Source: Vibrio sp. LaRot3
Lineage (GTDB): Bacteria; Pseudomonadota; Gammaproteobacteria; Enterobacterales; Vibrionaceae
Reading direction: 5' to 3'
NCBI RefSeq assembly: GCF_027587025.1
Contig: NZ_JAPPTI010000003.1
Span: 294,421-358,420 of the forward strand
Length of the DNA stretch: 64,000 nt
The notes beneath the pieces are model-generated. The model was given only the letters and a program-made list of their open reading frames with translations. It had not been told where the DNA came from and did no database searches. Both the position numbers and the translations under genes were made by a program. Shown piece by piece: positions 9,973-20,093 of this stretch (positions within the stretch are counted from its first letter, which is position 1; the number at the start of each line of letters is the position of its first letter).

Positions 9973-12900
9973 ATGCCAAAACGTACTGACATTCAAAGTA
10001 TTCTAATTCTTGGTGCTGGTCCGATTGTTATCGGTCAGGCATGTGAGTTTGACTACTCTGGTGCACAAGCATGTAAAGCACTGCGTGAAGAGGGTTACCG
10101 AGTTATCCTAGTGAACTCAAACCCTGCGACTATTATGACTGACCCAGACATGGCTGATGCAACTTACATCGAGCCAATCCAGTGGGAAGTTGTTCGTAAG
10201 ATCATTGAAAAAGAGCGCCCAGATGCGGTACTACCGACAATGGGTGGCCAAACAGCGCTTAACTGTGCACTTGATCTAGAGAAGCACGGCGTACTTGAAG
10301 AGTTCGGCGTTGAGATGATTGGTGCGACAGCAGACGCTATCGATAAAGCAGAAGACCGTTCTCGCTTCGATAAAGCGATGAAGTCTATCGGCCTTGAGTG
10401 TCCACGTGCAGACACTGCGAAGACAATGGAAGAGGCTTACAAAGTTCTCGATATGGTTGGCTTCCCATGTATCATTCGCCCTTCATTTACTATGGGTGGT
10501 ACCGGTGGTGGTATCGCTTATAACAAAGAAGAGTTTGAAGAGATTTGTCGCCGCGGTCTAGACCTTTCGCCTACCAACGAACTTCTTATCGATGAATCAC
10601 TTATCGGTTGGAAAGAGTACGAGATGGAAGTGGTTCGCGACAAAGCGGACAACTGTATCATCGTATGTGCGATTGAAAACTTTGACCCAATGGGTATCCA
10701 CACCGGTGACTCAATCACAGTTGCACCTGCTCAAACGCTAACAGACAAAGAATACCAGCTGATGCGTAATGCTTCGCTAGCGGTACTGCGTGAAATCGGT
10801 GTTGAAACAGGTGGTTCAAACGTACAGTTTGGTATCAATCCGAAAGATGGCCGTATGGTTATCATCGAGATGAACCCGCGTGTATCTCGCTCTTCTGCTC
10901 TAGCCTCTAAAGCAACAGGTTTCCCAATCGCGAAGATTGCAGCGAAACTGGCAGTTGGCTTCACTCTAGATGAGCTACAAAATGACATTACAGGCGGTGC
11001 GACTCCAGCATCGTTCGAACCAACCATCGACTACGTAGTAACTAAGATTCCTCGTTTTAACTTCGAGAAGTTTGCTGGCGCTAACGACCGTCTAACCACA
11101 CAGATGAAGTCAGTTGGTGAGGTTATGGCGATTGGTCGTAACCAACAAGAATCTCTACAAAAAGCACTTCGCGGCCTAGAAGTTGGTGTGAATGGCTTTG
11201 ATGAGATGGTTGACCTAGATGCACCAGATGCTCTAACTAAGATTCGTCATGAGCTTAAAGAAGCTGGCGCAGAGCGTATTTGGTACATCGCAGACGCATT
11301 CCGTGCGGGTATGTCAGTCGATGGCGTATTTAACCTAACGCAAATCGACCGTTGGTTCCTAGTTCAAATTGAAGAGCTAGTTAACCTAGAAAACGAAGTA
11401 AAAGCGGGCGGTTTCGCTGGCCTTTCACAAGATGTTCTACGCAAGATGAAGCGTAAAGGTTTCTCTGATGCTCGCCTATCAACAATCCTAGGTGTGTCTG
11501 AAAGCGAAATCCGTCGTCTACGTGACCAGTACGACATTCACCCTGTTTACAAGCGTGTTGATACGTGTGCGGCTGAGTTCTCTTCTGATACGGCTTACAT
11601 GTACTCATCTTACGATGAAGAGTGTGAAGCGCAGCCAACAGACAAAGACAAGATCATGGTTCTTGGCGGCGGTCCAAACCGTATCGGCCAAGGTATCGAA
11701 TTTGACTACTGTTGTGTACACGCTTCACTAGCACTGCGTGAAGATGGCTTTGAAACTATCATGGTTAACTGTAACCCTGAGACTGTTTCTACTGACTACG
11801 ACACATCAGACCGTCTGTACTTTGAACCAGTAACTCTGGAAGACGTACTTTCAATCGTACGCGTTGAGAAGCCAAAAGGCGTTATCGTTCAGTATGGTGG
11901 TCAAACACCACTTAAACTGGCTCGCGCACTTGAAGCTGCTGGCGTGCCTATCATCGGTACTAGCCCAGATGCAATTGACCGTGCAGAAGACCGTGAGCGT
12001 TTCCAAGTAGCTGTTGACCGTCTAGGTCTTCTACAGCCTGAAAACGCGACAGTAACGACTCTTGAGCAAGCGGTTGAGAAATCTCGTGAAATCGGCTTCC
12101 CACTGGTTGTTCGCCCATCTTATGTATTGGGTGGTCGTGCGATGGAAATCGTATACGACGAGCAAGATTTACGTCGCTACTTCAACGAAGCAGTCAGCGT
12201 ATCGAACGAGTCTCCAGTACTTCTAGATAGCTTCCTAGATGACGCTGTTGAAGTGGACATCGATGCAATCTGCGACGGTGAGCGAGTAGTCATCGGTGGT
12301 ATCATGGAGCACATCGAGCAAGCGGGTGTTCACTCAGGTGACTCAGCATGTTCTCTACCTGCTTACACGCTAAGCCAAGAAATCCAAGATGTGATGCGTG
12401 AGCAAGTTGAGAAGCTAGCATTCGAACTGGGTGTTCGTGGTCTTATGAATACGCAGTTCGCGGTTAAAGACAACAAGGTTTACCTAATTGAAGTTAACCC
12501 ACGTGCTGCACGTACGGTGCCATTCGTATCAAAAGCAACAGGCGCACCACTAGCGAAAATTGCTGCGCGTGTAATGGCAGGTCAATCTCTAGAGTCACAA
12601 GGCTTCACTAAAGAGATTATTCCTCCTTACTACTCAGTGAAAGAAGTGGTTCTACCGTTCAACAAGTTCCCAGGTGTTGACCCACTGTTAGGCCCAGAAA
12701 TGCGCTCAACAGGTGAGGTTATGGGTGTTGGTGCAACATTCGCTGAAGCTTACGCGAAAGCAGAACTAGGTTGTGGCAAGGTTTACCCAGAAGGTGGCCG
12801 AGCGCTACTGTCTGTACGTGAAGGTGATAAACAGCGTGTTGTTGACCTTGCGTCTAAGCTCACTAAGCTTGGTTACCAGCTAGATGCGACGCACGGTACA

Positions 12901-13203
12901 GCAGTTATTCTAGGTGAAGCGGGCATCAACCCTCGTCTAGTGAACAAGGTACACGAAGGTCGTCCACACATTCTTGACCGCATCAAGAACAACGAATACA
13001 CCTACATCGTGAATACGGCTGCTGGCCGCCAAGCGATTGAGGATTCGAAAGTTCTGCGTCGCGGCGCACTGGCAGAGAAAGTGAACTACACCACAACGCT
13101 AAACGCAGCGTTCGCAACTTGTATGTCTCACACTGCTGATGCATGTGCATCGGTCACTTCAGTGCAAGAGTTGCACGCGAAAGTGAAGCAAAACGAAGCA
13201 TAA
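9973..13203 (+). CDS. carB: Carbamoyl-phosphate synthase large subunit CarB
   Basis: The 1076-residue subunit carries two homologous ATP-grasp halves, one making carboxyphosphate and the other phosphorylating carbamate. Both halves show paired motifs: [20 protein letters not shown] near the N-terminus and [18 protein letters not shown] in the second half. Each has a metal-binding ExNPR segment ([11 protein letters not shown] and [11 protein letters not shown]). The C-terminal approximately 140 residues form the allosteric MGS-like domain, which binds ornithine and UMP in E. coli. It is cotranscribed with carA (16-base gap with a GGAG site) and ends at a strong terminator. Confidence 0.99.
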   Translation: MPKRTDIQSILILGAGPIVIGQACEFDYSGAQACKALREEGYRVILVNSNPATIMTDPDMADATYIEPIQWEVVRKIIEKERPDAVLPTMGGQTALNCALDLEKHGVLEEFGVEMIGATADAIDKAEDRSRFDKAMKSIGLECPRADTAKTMEEAYKVLDMVGFPCIIRPSFTMGGTGGGIAYNKEEFEEICRRGLDLSPTNELLIDESLIGWKEYEMEVVRDKADNCIIVCAIENFDPMGIHTGDSITVAPAQTLTDKEYQLMRNASLAVLREIGVETGGSNVQFGINPKDGRMVIIEMNPRVSRSSALASKATGFPIAKIAAKLAVGFTLDELQNDITGGATPASFEPTIDYVVTKIPRFNFEKFAGANDRLTTQMKSVGEVMAIGRNQQESLQKALRGLEVGVNGFDEMVDLDAPDALTKIRHELKEAGAERIWYIADAFRAGMSVDGVFNLTQIDRWFLVQIEELVNLENEVKAGGFAGLSQDVLRKMKRKGFSDARLSTILGVSESEIRRLRDQYDIHPVYKRVDTCAAEFSSDTAYMYSSYDEECEAQPTDKDKIMVLGGGPNRIGQGIEFDYCCVHASLALREDGFETIMVNCNPETVSTDYDTSDRLYFEPVTLEDVLSIVRVEKPKGVIVQYGGQTPLKLARALEAAGVPIIGTSPDAIDRAEDRERFQVAVDRLGLLQPENATVTTLEQAVEKSREIGFPLVVRPSYVLGGRAMEIVYDEQDLRRYFNEAVSVSNESPVLLDSFLDDAVEVDIDAICDGERVVIGGIMEHIEQAGVHSGDSACSLPAYTLSQEIQDVMREQVEKLAFELGVRGLMNTQFAVKDNKVYLIEVNPRAARTVPFVSKATGAPLAKIAARVMAGQSLESQGFTKEIIPPYYSVKEVVLPFNKFPGVDPLLGPEMRSTGEVMGVGATFAEAYAKAELGCGKVYPEGGRALLSVREGDKQRVVDLASKLTKLGYQLDATHGTAVILGEAGINPRLVNKVHEGRPHILDRIKNNEYTYIVNTAAGRQAIEDSKVLRRGALAEKVNYTTTLNAAFATCMSHTADACASVTSVQELHAKVKQNEA

Positions 13204-13225
13204 GCTAAGCGTTTTATCAAAAATC

Positions 13226-13253
13226 AAAGCCCGCTCAGATGAGCGGGCTTTTT
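13226..13253 (+). terminator. Intrinsic terminator downstream of carB
   Basis: Perfect 11-base stem AAAGCCCGCTC/GAGCGGGCTTT with an AGAT loop, followed by Ts. Confidence 0.9.
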
Positions 13254-13358
13254 GTTGCGCGTTACTAATTGGTGTGTTGTCTAAAAGCATTAATATTTCA
13301 ATCATCTGTAGCACGCTTTCGTGGCATACTGAAGCCATAATAGACAAAGAGATAACAC

Positions 13359-14141
13359 ATGGAAGTCACGTTAGAATTACTGCTGATGCTCTTTTTTGTC
13401 GCAACGGCGGCCGGCTTTATTGACGCAATGGCTGGTGGTGGTGGGTTGTTGACCTTACCTGCATTGCTCGCTTCAGGAATGAGCCCTACGCAAGCGTTGG
13501 CGACGAATAAGCTGCAAAGCTCATTTGGCAGTTTTTCTGCCAGTTGGTACTTTGTTCGTAATGGTATCGTCAGCTTAAAAGAGATGCGTTTGGCGATTGT
13601 GTGTACCTTTATTGGCTCAGCTATTGGCGCAGAAGCGGTTCAGTATATTGATGCCAGTGTGCTCACGAGTTTGATCCCGCTGCTATTAATCGCGATTTCA
13701 GGGTATTTTCTACTTGCGCCATCGACCCAATCTCGGCAAGGAGTAGCTAAGTTGTCTCAAGGTGCTTTTGCTTTGTGTGTCGGTGGTGGTGTCGGTTTTT
13801 ACGATGGTTTCTTTGGCCCCGGTACCGGTTCGATTTTTACCGTTTGCTTTGTGGCAATAGGTCAGTTTTCGCTGGTCGATGCAACGGCTAGAACGAAGAT
13901 CTTAAATTTTACTTCAAATATCTCCGCACTTATTTTCTTTATTTTTGCAGGCTTACCGGTCTGGGAGGTTGGTTTAGTCATGGCGGTTGGTGGCTTTATT
14001 GGTGCGCAGCTAGGCGCGAAAGTGGTGGTCACCAAGGGACAGAAATGGATTAAGCCTCTCGTTATCGTGATGTCTATGTTGATGGCAAGTAAACTACTTT
14101 GGGAACAGCACCAAGCGTCGATAATGATTTGGTTAAGTTAG
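13359..14141 (+). CDS. TSUP/TauE-SafE family membrane transporter (YfcA-like)
   Basis: A 260-residue, very hydrophobic protein with about eight predicted membrane segments. It has the family's N-terminal pattern AAGFIDAMAGGGGLLTLPALL and the repeat in the second half, GGGVGFYDGFFGPGTGS. These two glycine-rich loops are the hallmark of TSUP (DUF81) permeases, a group that moves sulfur-containing or organic anions. The order GGG...ATNKLQSSFG is close to E. coli YfcA. The substrate cannot be told from sequence. It is a single gene between the carB terminator and a terminator shared with the convergent gbpA. Confidence 0.85.
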   Translation: MEVTLELLLMLFFVATAAGFIDAMAGGGGLLTLPALLASGMSPTQALATNKLQSSFGSFSASWYFVRNGIVSLKEMRLAIVCTFIGSAIGAEAVQYIDASVLTSLIPLLLIAISGYFLLAPSTQSRQGVAKLSQGAFALCVGGGVGFYDGFFGPGTGSIFTVCFVAIGQFSLVDATARTKILNFTSNISALIFFIFAGLPVWEVGLVMAVGGFIGAQLGAKVVVTKGQKWIKPLVIVMSMLMASKLLWEQHQASIMIWLS

Positions 14142-14161
14142 AGCGATAAGTGTTGGGGTTG

Positions 14162-14190
14162 AAAAAGCGGAACCTAAGTTCCGCTTTTTT
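14162..14190. terminator. Bidirectional terminator (TSUP gene / gbpA)
   Basis: AAAAAGCGGAAC, loop CTAA, GTTCCGCTTTTTT: a perfect stem with A and T tracts on both sides between two convergent genes. Confidence 0.9.
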
Positions 14191-14210
14191 AGTTCATCAA
14201 GTGGAGGCAA

Positions 14211-15671
14211 TTAGTTGAGTTTATCCCACGCCATTGACCAATGGGAGCCAACTCCAGGCTCAAACTGATTAGCACTTTCGCTCCATTGCACACAGTAGCC
14301 TGAGTAAGGGAAAGCTTTACATTGGTATACTGAACCATCTGTGGCGAGTACCTTAGTGCCTTCGCTATAGCTGTCTAGACCATCAGGGAAAACAAAATCG
14401 TAATCATCTGATGGAGGCGGAGTCTGCTGTTTAACTAAGTGAAAATCGTAGCTTTGCTGATCGATCAAGTTACCTGACTTGTCTTTAATTCGGCTTACCA
14501 GCATATGGTGGCCTTGCTCTGATTTACTTAGCGTTAGGCTTAACGGCAAGTATTGACCATCTAGCAGTTCCCCCGACCAACTTGCTAGAGGCTCTCGGCC
14601 GTGGTTGTACACGGTAAGTTCTGCTTGTTGATCACCAGCGGCGGCTAACGTTAAAGAGAGCTCGGTAGGTTGGTCACTAATGATATATTCCGCTTGTAGG
14701 CCATCTACGGTCAATGAATAGTCCGGAGCTGGAATATCGATGTTATAACCTATCTCAATACGCTTTAGACTGCTGTCAGCTTTTACGTGTAGAGGGTTAG
14801 TACCGTATACAGGTGTAAATTGACCATCGCTGAACTGACCCGCTTGAATAAGAGTTTGTTGCTGGTTGATTTTACTCGCCAGAGCATGAGACCAGTTTTG
14901 AGCTTGAGTCAGTTCCGTTGAATCGATCGTCAGTTCAGTGCGGTAGCTGAGGTTTTCACCTGATTGATCGAATACACGAGTGTAAACGGTATCACCAATG
15001 TTTAAATCCATGGTTGGTGATATTTGACCGACTTGATTCCAGTCTGGCAGAACCGGGCCTTGGCCATCAAACTGAACATCTATGACGTTGTAGAAAGAGG
15101 CCGCAGTATCACCCACATCCCAAACCGCCAGAATCACTTGGTAACCTTCACGCTCAGGCACCTGACATTGGTGGCTAACTCGTTTTGGTGGTTGAACCAT
15201 ATTGCTATCAACTACACAGAAAGGGGTTAAATCGAACGAGTTGCGGCTAAGCAGGGTATTTGGGTTCCAATCTGCTTTGGTAATGTAGTATTTCCAATCT
15301 TTGGTCACGTGATTAGCGGTAAACGTCCATTCGAAAGTTTGGCTGCCAGATTGTATTGGTCGCTTGACCCAACGATCAGAGGTTTGTTCATCTAATGCAG
15401 CAGCAAGTGCGGTTTGAGCACTGGCGATTTTGCCATCAACAGGGCCTGTTTCTGGGAAACCATCTGGGCCTTCTACGCTTTGTGGCTCATATTGTATTGC
15501 GCCACAGTTACGGTTCTTTTCATTGGTATCAGAGGTTGGGAATTTACATAGTGCAGCGCGCCCTGCGGCGATACCATCCTGATATTCAGACACATAGCCA
15601 TGTGCCATTACACCGCTACTGATAGAAGCGAGTGTAAGAGCCAAAAGCGTTTTGCTTGGTTGAGTTCTCAT
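14211..15671 (-). CDS. gbpA: GbpA: secreted chitin/GlcNAc-binding LPMO adhesin
   Basis: Secreted colonisation factor that binds chitin and mucin GlcNAc and oxidises chitin. From the ATG the protein is 486 residues. A Sec signal peptide ends ...GVMA, and the mature protein starts at His24 ([10 protein letters not shown]), the copper-binding N-terminal histidine required for AA10 LPMO activity. The LPMO domain runs to about residue 200, followed by two GbpA-type binding modules (about 205-410). A C-terminal chitin-binding domain contains the aromatic residues of [36 protein letters not shown]. The longer reading starting one codon earlier uses GTG and is unnecessary, since AAGGA precedes the ATG. 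A c-di-GMP riboswitch lies in its leader. Confidence 0.96.
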   Translation of the reverse strand: MRTQPSKTLLALTLASISSGVMAHGYVSEYQDGIAAGRAALCKFPTSDTNEKNRNCGAIQYEPQSVEGPDGFPETGPVDGKIASAQTALAAALDEQTSDRWVKRPIQSGSQTFEWTFTANHVTKDWKYYITKADWNPNTLLSRNSFDLTPFCVVDSNMVQPPKRVSHQCQVPEREGYQVILAVWDVGDTAASFYNVIDVQFDGQGPVLPDWNQVGQISPTMDLNIGDTVYTRVFDQSGENLSYRTELTIDSTELTQAQNWSHALASKINQQQTLIQAGQFSDGQFTPVYGTNPLHVKADSSLKRIEIGYNIDIPAPDYSLTVDGLQAEYIISDQPTELSLTLAAAGDQQAELTVYNHGREPLASWSGELLDGQYLPLSLTLSKSEQGHHMLVSRIKDKSGNLIDQQSYDFHLVKQQTPPPSDDYDFVFPDGLDSYSEGTKVLATDGSVYQCKAFPYSGYCVQWSESANQFEPGVGSHWSMAWDKLN

Positions 15672-15765
15672 CACGTATTCCTTTTATTGCCCGGTTTTTC
15701 CGGTACGAGACTGACAAAATTATTGCCACACCTCGGCAGGTATCATTTCATTCGATAAGTTGAAT

Positions 15766-15842
15766 GGCAGCTCCGCTATCATGGATGCTAAGTACATCGT
15801 TAGATCGGTGGCTTTGCGTCCCATTTTTTCAAATGGTTTGCC
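15766..15842 (-). promoter_or_regulatory. Cyclic-di-GMP-I (GEMM-I) riboswitch in the gbpA leader
   Basis: Reading the minus strand, the RNA contains GGCAAACC, the hairpin CCATTT-GAAA-AAATGG with the GNRA tetraloop, then GGGACGCAAAGCC, a second hairpin with receptor-like bases (CACCGATCTAACGATG ... CATGATAGCGG), and a closing AGCTGCC that pairs with GGCA. These are the conserved blocks of the c-di-GMP-I aptamer, close to the V. cholerae Vc2 sequence. The aptamer ends about 95 bases before the gbpA ATG. Short hairpins but no T tract follow, so control is more likely at translation or RNA stability than by intrinsic termination. Confidence 0.93.
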
Positions 15843-15851
15843 GAAAGTGTG

Positions 15852-16030
15852 ATTGAGCAGGCGGAATTTAGCTTAGTTTGCAGTTAAGCAGATATGAGTT
15901 TGATTGAGATGTGGAATAAAACTCTCAGTCTGACATTGGCTTAACAAATGATTGTTACGAGTTATAACTCTAGTTATGTATTTGCTGGGTAAATAATAGA
16001 ATTTGCTAATACCTTGAGGTGACAAGCAAT
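15852..16030. other. Promoter region upstream of the gbpA riboswitch
   Basis: An AT-rich gap between the riboswitch and the grcA terminator. It should hold the gbpA promoter (minus strand). I could not single out a convincing -35/-10 pair. Confidence 0.35.
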
Positions 16031-16058
16031 AAAAAAGCAGGCACATGGCCTGCTTTTT
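16031..16058. terminator. Intrinsic terminator of grcA (usable in both directions)
   Basis: Stem GCAGGC/GCCTGC with an ACATG loop, A tract on the left and T tract on the right. grcA reads into it on the minus strand. Confidence 0.8.
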
Positions 16059-16092
16059 AGAAAGAGTAATTTGCTGCCCAAGGGCAAGGAAA

Positions 16093-16470
16093 TTATAGAG
16101 ACTCTGTAAAAGTACGAGCGATAACGTCGCGTTGTTGCTCTGGAGTTAGAGAGTTGAAACGTACAGCGTAACCAGATACACGGATAGTTAGCTGAGGGTA
16201 GTTCTCTGGGTGTGCAACTGCGTCTTCTAGAGTTTCACGTTTTAGAACGTTCACGTTTAGGTGTTGACCACCTTCAATGCGAGGTGCTGTTTCGATTGCT
16301 ACTTCACGGCTTTCGTACTCACCTAGTTCGTTGATTGCAACAACTTGGTCTGCTTCGTAACCAGAAGTCGCAGCAACACAACGTGCTTCGTTCTTCTCGC
16401 CGTCTAGAAGCCAGATTGAGTTAAGTAGATCGTCGTTAGCTGCTTTAGTAATCTGAATACCTTGGATCAT
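16093..16470 (-). CDS. grcA: Autonomous glycyl radical cofactor GrcA (YfiD)
   Basis: A small stand-in for the C-terminal glycyl-radical domain of pyruvate formate-lyase, which repairs oxygen-cleaved PflB in microaerobic cells. The 125-residue protein ends with the radical-site motif [25 protein letters not shown], in which the glycine of SGY carries the radical. I choose the ATG at 16470 over a GTG one codon earlier because TAGGAG is well placed. Two FNR-type boxes and a -10 element are found upstream, in keeping with the oxygen control known for yfiD in E. coli. Confidence 0.97.
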   Translation of the reverse strand: MIQGIQITKAANDDLLNSIWLLDGEKNEARCVAATSGYEADQVVAINELGEYESREVAIETAPRIEGGQHLNVNVLKRETLEDAVAHPENYPQLTIRVSGYAVRFNSLTPEQQRDVIARTFTESL

Positions 16471-16539
16471 CACTATCTCCTAAGCCACATTTTCTGTGGT
16501 GTTATTGGTGTTAATTTTCAATATTTTGTTGAGCTGAGT

Positions 16540-16636
16540 ATTATATAGCTAATATCCATGATTATAATATTGATTTAAGTCAAAAAACAACCAAAAACCT
16601 CATTTTTGTGATGGGGATTTTGTTGAGTTAAATCAA
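16540..16636 (-). promoter_or_regulatory. grcA promoter with two FNR boxes
   Basis: On the minus strand a perfect -10 TATAAT lies at 16545-16540, predicting a start near 16533. One FNR-like palindrome TTGACTTAAATCAA (16583-16570) is centred about 43 bases upstream of that start, the class II activator position. A second, TTGATTTAACTCAA (16636-16623), is centred about 96 bases upstream. Both match TTGATNNNNATCAA with one change each. Activation under low oxygen by FNR is the inference. Confidence 0.7.
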
Positions 16637-16806
16637 TAAAACCTTTTAAAACATGGTGATTACAATTTATTTTAATATATAAAAAATAGTTAAATGTGTT
16701 GTTTTGTTGTAATTTTACTACAAAATGATGTTTTTATAGCCATCTTGAAGAGCTAAATGCTTGTAATATGGTAGCAATACTGAAAGAACAAAGTGATTAA
16801 AGAACA
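16637..16806. other. AT-rich region before nfo
   Basis: A strongly AT-rich gap leading to nfo. It must hold the nfo promoter, but I see no clear consensus elements. No gene or RNA was recognised. Confidence 0.35.
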
Positions 16807-17682
16807 ATGAAAAAAAATGTCGGAAATAAGTATATTGGCGCTCATGTTTCAGCTGCTGGTGGTGTTGATCAAGCGCCGATGAGAGCGAGGGAAATTGGCG
16901 CCAATGCTTTTGCGTTGTTTACAAAAAATCAGCGACAGTGGGTAGCAAAGCCATTAGAAGAGAAAACCATCAGTGCGTTTAAAGCCAACTGTAAGATGCT
17001 TGGTTTCAGTGCAGACCATATTTTACCTCATGACTCGTACCTGATTAACTTAGGTGCACCTGAACAAGAGAAGTTAGAGAAATCGCGAGCTGCATTTATC
17101 GACGAGATGGAGCGTTGTAACCAATTGGGTTTGACGCTGCTTAATTTTCACCCCGGCAGCCATCTTAAAAAGATTACTGAGCAAGAGTGCTTAGCAAAAA
17201 TCGCAGAATCAATTAATTTAGCGCATCAAGCAGTGCCGAATGTGATTGCCGTGATCGAAAATACAGCAGGGCAAGGGACAAACCTTGGTTGGCGCTTTGA
17301 GCATATTGCCGAGATCATTGAGCATGTAGAAGACAAATCTCGGGTAGGCGTGTGTATTGATACTTGCCACACCTTTGTCGCCGGTTATGACTTACGAACA
17401 TTTGAAGCATGTGAAGAAACCTTTGCCGAGTTTGATCGCGTCGTTGGTATGAAATACCTCAAAGCGATGCACATCAATGACTCGAAAATTGAGCTTGGTG
17501 GTAAAGTCGACCGTCACCATGCATTGGGTAAAGGAGAGATTGGTTGGGGGTGTTTTGAATACATCGCTCAAGATGCGCGCTTTGATGGTATCCCTCTTAT
17601 ATTAGAGACGATCGAACCTGAGTTATGGCCGCAAGAGATCGAGTTCATTCGTAACGCTCATATTCAATCACTAGAAAACTAA
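16807..17682 (+). CDS. nfo: Endonuclease IV (AP endonuclease) Nfo
   Basis: Zinc-dependent AP endonuclease of base excision repair, cutting 5' to abasic sites. The 291-residue protein has the three family signatures: [12 protein letters not shown] at the N-terminus, [15 protein letters not shown] in the middle, and [22 protein letters not shown] near residue 225, which supply the metal-binding His/Asp/Glu set. It is 77 bases upstream of ung, another base excision repair enzyme. The two may act in the same pathway, ung making the abasic sites that Nfo cuts. Confidence 0.98.
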   Translation: MKKNVGNKYIGAHVSAAGGVDQAPMRAREIGANAFALFTKNQRQWVAKPLEEKTISAFKANCKMLGFSADHILPHDSYLINLGAPEQEKLEKSRAAFIDEMERCNQLGLTLLNFHPGSHLKKITEQECLAKIAESINLAHQAVPNVIAVIENTAGQGTNLGWRFEHIAEIIEHVEDKSRVGVCIDTCHTFVAGYDLRTFEACEETFAEFDRVVGMKYLKAMHINDSKIELGGKVDRHHALGKGEIGWGCFEYIAQDARFDGIPLILETIEPELWPQEIEFIRNAHIQSLEN

Positions 17683-17759
17683 CTTGCCTATATATAGAGG
17701 GCAGTTTTTGCGACAATGTGTCACGACAGAATATTGCCCTTAATATAGAGGAATGACTC

Positions 17760-18443
17760 ATGGCCGAATCTTTGACTTGGCAGTCCATTATCGATAACGA
17801 GAAACAACAAGAGTACATGCAACAAACTCTCGCGTATGTGGCTGAGCAGCGTGAGCAGGGTAAAGAGATTTACCCTCCAGAGCAGGATGTATTTAATGCC
17901 TTTAATGCCACTGAGTTTGATCAAGTTAAGGTTGTCATTCTAGGTCAAGATCCTTATCACGGGCCGAATCAAGCGCATGGTTTATGTTTCTCTGTTCTGC
18001 CCGGAGTAAAGACGCCGCCTTCATTAGTTAATATGTATAAAGAGCTTGCCCAAGATGTCGATGGTTTTGATATTCCGTCACATGGCTATCTTCGATCGTG
18101 GGCAGAGCAGGGCGTATTGTTGTTAAACACGGTATTGACCGTAGAGCAAGGGCAAGCTCATTCTCACGCAAAAACAACCGGTTGGGAAAAATTTACCGAT
18201 AAAATGATTGCTGAAATTAACCAGCACCGTTCTGGGGTCGTTTTCCTGCTTTGGGGCGCACATGCTCAGAAGAAAGGTCAGTTTATCGATCGTGAAAAAC
18301 ACTTCGTGTTAGAAGCACCGCATCCATCCCCCCTCTCTGCTCGTAGAGGCTTTTTCGGTTGCCAACACTTCTCGAAAACCAATCAAATACTGGCTGAACA
18401 AGATCTCACTCCAATTGATTGGCGCTTGCCATTTTTAGTCTAG
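17760..18443 (+). CDS. ung: Uracil-DNA glycosylase Ung
   Basis: Removes uracil from DNA, the first step of uracil base excision repair. The 227-residue protein has the water-activating motif GQDPYHG (about residue 61), the uracil-pocket segment [11 protein letters not shown], and the minor-groove loop [14 protein letters not shown] with the catalytic histidine. The ATG follows AGAGGAATGACTC. It sits directly after nfo, and a terminator follows. Confidence 0.98.
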   Translation: MAESLTWQSIIDNEKQQEYMQQTLAYVAEQREQGKEIYPPEQDVFNAFNATEFDQVKVVILGQDPYHGPNQAHGLCFSVLPGVKTPPSLVNMYKELAQDVDGFDIPSHGYLRSWAEQGVLLLNTVLTVEQGQAHSHAKTTGWEKFTDKMIAEINQHRSGVVFLLWGAHAQKKGQFIDREKHFVLEAPHPSPLSARRGFFGCQHFSKTNQILAEQDLTPIDWRLPFLV

Positions 18444-18465
18444 TGATAATGCTCTCACTATATAT

Positions 18466-18490
18466 AAGAGGCACTTTTTGTGCCTCTTTT
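18466..18490 (+). terminator. Intrinsic terminator downstream of ung
   Basis: AAGAGGCAC, loop TTTTT, GTGCCTCTT followed by Ts. Confidence 0.85.
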
Positions 18491-18613
18491 GGTTTGTGAG
18501 AGACTTAATGGCATTGATATAAATATCTTTATCCGATTCTTTGAAGGGTATTCAAACCTAAGTACCCATCTTGCTATACACTTACAAAGATTGTGTGTTT
18601 AAGGAGAAGCACT

Positions 18614-19168
18614 ATGATGCTTGAACAAATCAAGCGTGAACATGGTTATATTGTTCGCCTGCTATCTATATTGGCAAGCAAAGTTGAGTTGCTTAAGCAA
18701 GAGAAGTCCGTTAACTATAGCTTAATCAAAGAGATAGTTGACTATCTGTCTGAGCATGCAGAGAAAGAACATCATCCGAAAGAGGATATTCTTTACCACT
18801 ATTACCTTGAGCATTATGGCAATAAACAAGAGATGGAAAACTTAGAGTTTGAGCACAAACTGCTCGAGTGTAAAACTCATGCCTTCCTTAATATTGTCGA
18901 TATGATCTTGCAAGATGCGGTTGTGCCACATCATATATTTCTTGAACAGTTAGAGCAGTTTATGAATTCTCAGCGCCAACACTTGGAGTTAGAAGAGAAG
19001 AGCATTTTACCGATGATCCACCAACGTTTCTCTGTACAAGATTGGCAAGCGGTCGAGCAACTTTATACAGGAAGTAATGAAGATGATCCTGTATTTGGCG
19101 AAACGATCGCTGAACGATACTCGCAACTGGCTGAACGAGTACGTCAAACTGAGTTAGAGTGTGTGTAG
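18614..19168 (+). CDS. Hemerythrin HHE-domain protein
   Basis: A 184-residue all-helical protein with the spaced histidine and glutamate pattern of bacterial hemerythrin-like domains: EQIKREHGYIVRLL at the start, HAEKEHHPKEDIL near residue 50, EFEHKLLE near residue 80, and HLELEEKSILP near residue 125. These residues would hold a di-iron site that binds oxygen or nitric oxide, or senses iron. I start at the ATG at 18614 because AAGGAG lies 7 bases before it; the longer frame from 18593 would overlap this site. A family-level call; the specific role is unknown. Confidence 0.85.
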   Translation: MMLEQIKREHGYIVRLLSILASKVELLKQEKSVNYSLIKEIVDYLSEHAEKEHHPKEDILYHYYLEHYGNKQEMENLEFEHKLLECKTHAFLNIVDMILQDAVVPHHIFLEQLEQFMNSQRQHLELEEKSILPMIHQRFSVQDWQAVEQLYTGSNEDDPVFGETIAERYSQLAERVRQTELECV

Positions 19169-19191
19169 CTTAGTATTGACGATTAGAAATT

Positions 19192-19219
19192 AAAAAAGAG
19201 GCGTTAAGCCTCTTTTTTT
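19192..19219. terminator. Bidirectional terminator (hemerythrin gene / DUF3545 gene)
   Basis: AAAAAAGAGGC, loop GTTAA, GCCTCTTTTTT between two convergent genes. It overlaps the stop codon of the DUF3545 gene. Confidence 0.85.
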
Positions 19220-19400
19220 AGAAATCTAAATCATCAAAGTTGTCTAAGCCGATGTCCATATCTCTTAGCTCTTTTTCTAGTCGGCGGCGATCTTTTATCG
19301 CTTCGATTTCACGCCATTTACGTTTGACTGGCTTAGAGCGAGATGCGCGTCCGCGCGGTAAGTCCATATCCAAGAACTCTTCAAAGTTTAAGCCTTCCAT
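19218..19400 (-). CDS. Small DUF3545-family protein
   Basis: A 60-residue charged protein (MEGLNFEEFLDMDL, then a basic stretch KPVKRKWREIEAIKDRRRLEKEL, then an acidic end DNFDDLDF). The pattern of an acidic N-terminus and a KRKWREIEAIKDRRRL core matches the DUF3545 family found in Vibrio and Shewanella. The start two codons inside the longest frame is preferred because GAGG is positioned 8 bases before it. No function is known. Mostly charged and probably largely helical; no membrane segment. Confidence 0.75.
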   Translation of the reverse strand: MEGLNFEEFLDMDLPRGRASRSKPVKRKWREIEAIKDRRRLEKELRDMDIGLDNFDDLDF

Positions 19401-20093
19401 AAGCAACCTCGTTTACTTTGTTGTTTGAAGATTAAATACCACTGAGCAGCAAGGCTATCTATGATTGATTTCTCATTTGTTGCGATTTGATGAATTTTTC
19501 ATTGTATTTTGTGCATAACCACACTGTTTATGAATGATGTGTTGTATAAAAAATAACCGTTTGTCATCACTTAATCGATTAATTTTGACTATTTTTGATG
19601 TTAATCGGCTGTTCCAAATTGCATAAACAATAGTGAGTATCCCCTGTCATAGGGTGAAGCTGGATAATTGCATTGAGAGGACGCATAAATGAGTGGCTAT
19701 TTTTAGAGATAAAACCAGTAGGAATAAGGAATTGCCCTGATTTTATAGGATGCTGTTTTTTAATTTGAACCAAGATCGCGCTTGTTGTTAATATTTGATG
19801 TTAATGTGCTTTATTTGTGTTTGATGTGTGATGGTTTGTGTTAATCGATGGTGATTTTATAGTGAAAAATAACAATCAAAAGCAATTGAATGCATATTGA
19901 TTTTTGCTATTCTTCACTGCATTATCCGCCCGTCAAAAAATACGCTGATACGTAAAATGGAAGCATGAAGCGAAATTTACATATCTGAGCTGCGAAAAAT
20001 AAAACCTAAACACTAAGCAATCTTGACACTTAGTCGAGCAGCTAGATGGATGGCATGGATGCAGTGATTGGTGAAACTCACTACGAGGATGTT
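19401..20093. other. Long AT-rich intergenic region upstream of the AGCS symporter
   Basis: About 690 bases without a convincing gene. A 12-base palindrome TTAATCGATTAA lies near 19572-19583. A minus-strand frame at 19579-19773 starts with TTG, lacks a ribosome site and resembles nothing I know. I looked for the tandem glycine riboswitch that precedes some Vibrio AGCS genes and did not see its conserved blocks. Confidence 0.45.

Noticed and set aside
19579..19773. Minus-strand frame of 64 codons in the gap before the AGCS gene
   Set aside because: Starts with TTG, no ribosome-binding sequence, and resembles no protein I know. The surrounding gap is AT-rich non-coding sequence.
19429..20093. 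Glycine riboswitch before the AGCS symporter
   Set aside because: The tandem aptamer known from another Vibrio AGCS gene was looked for on both strands; its conserved blocks are not present.
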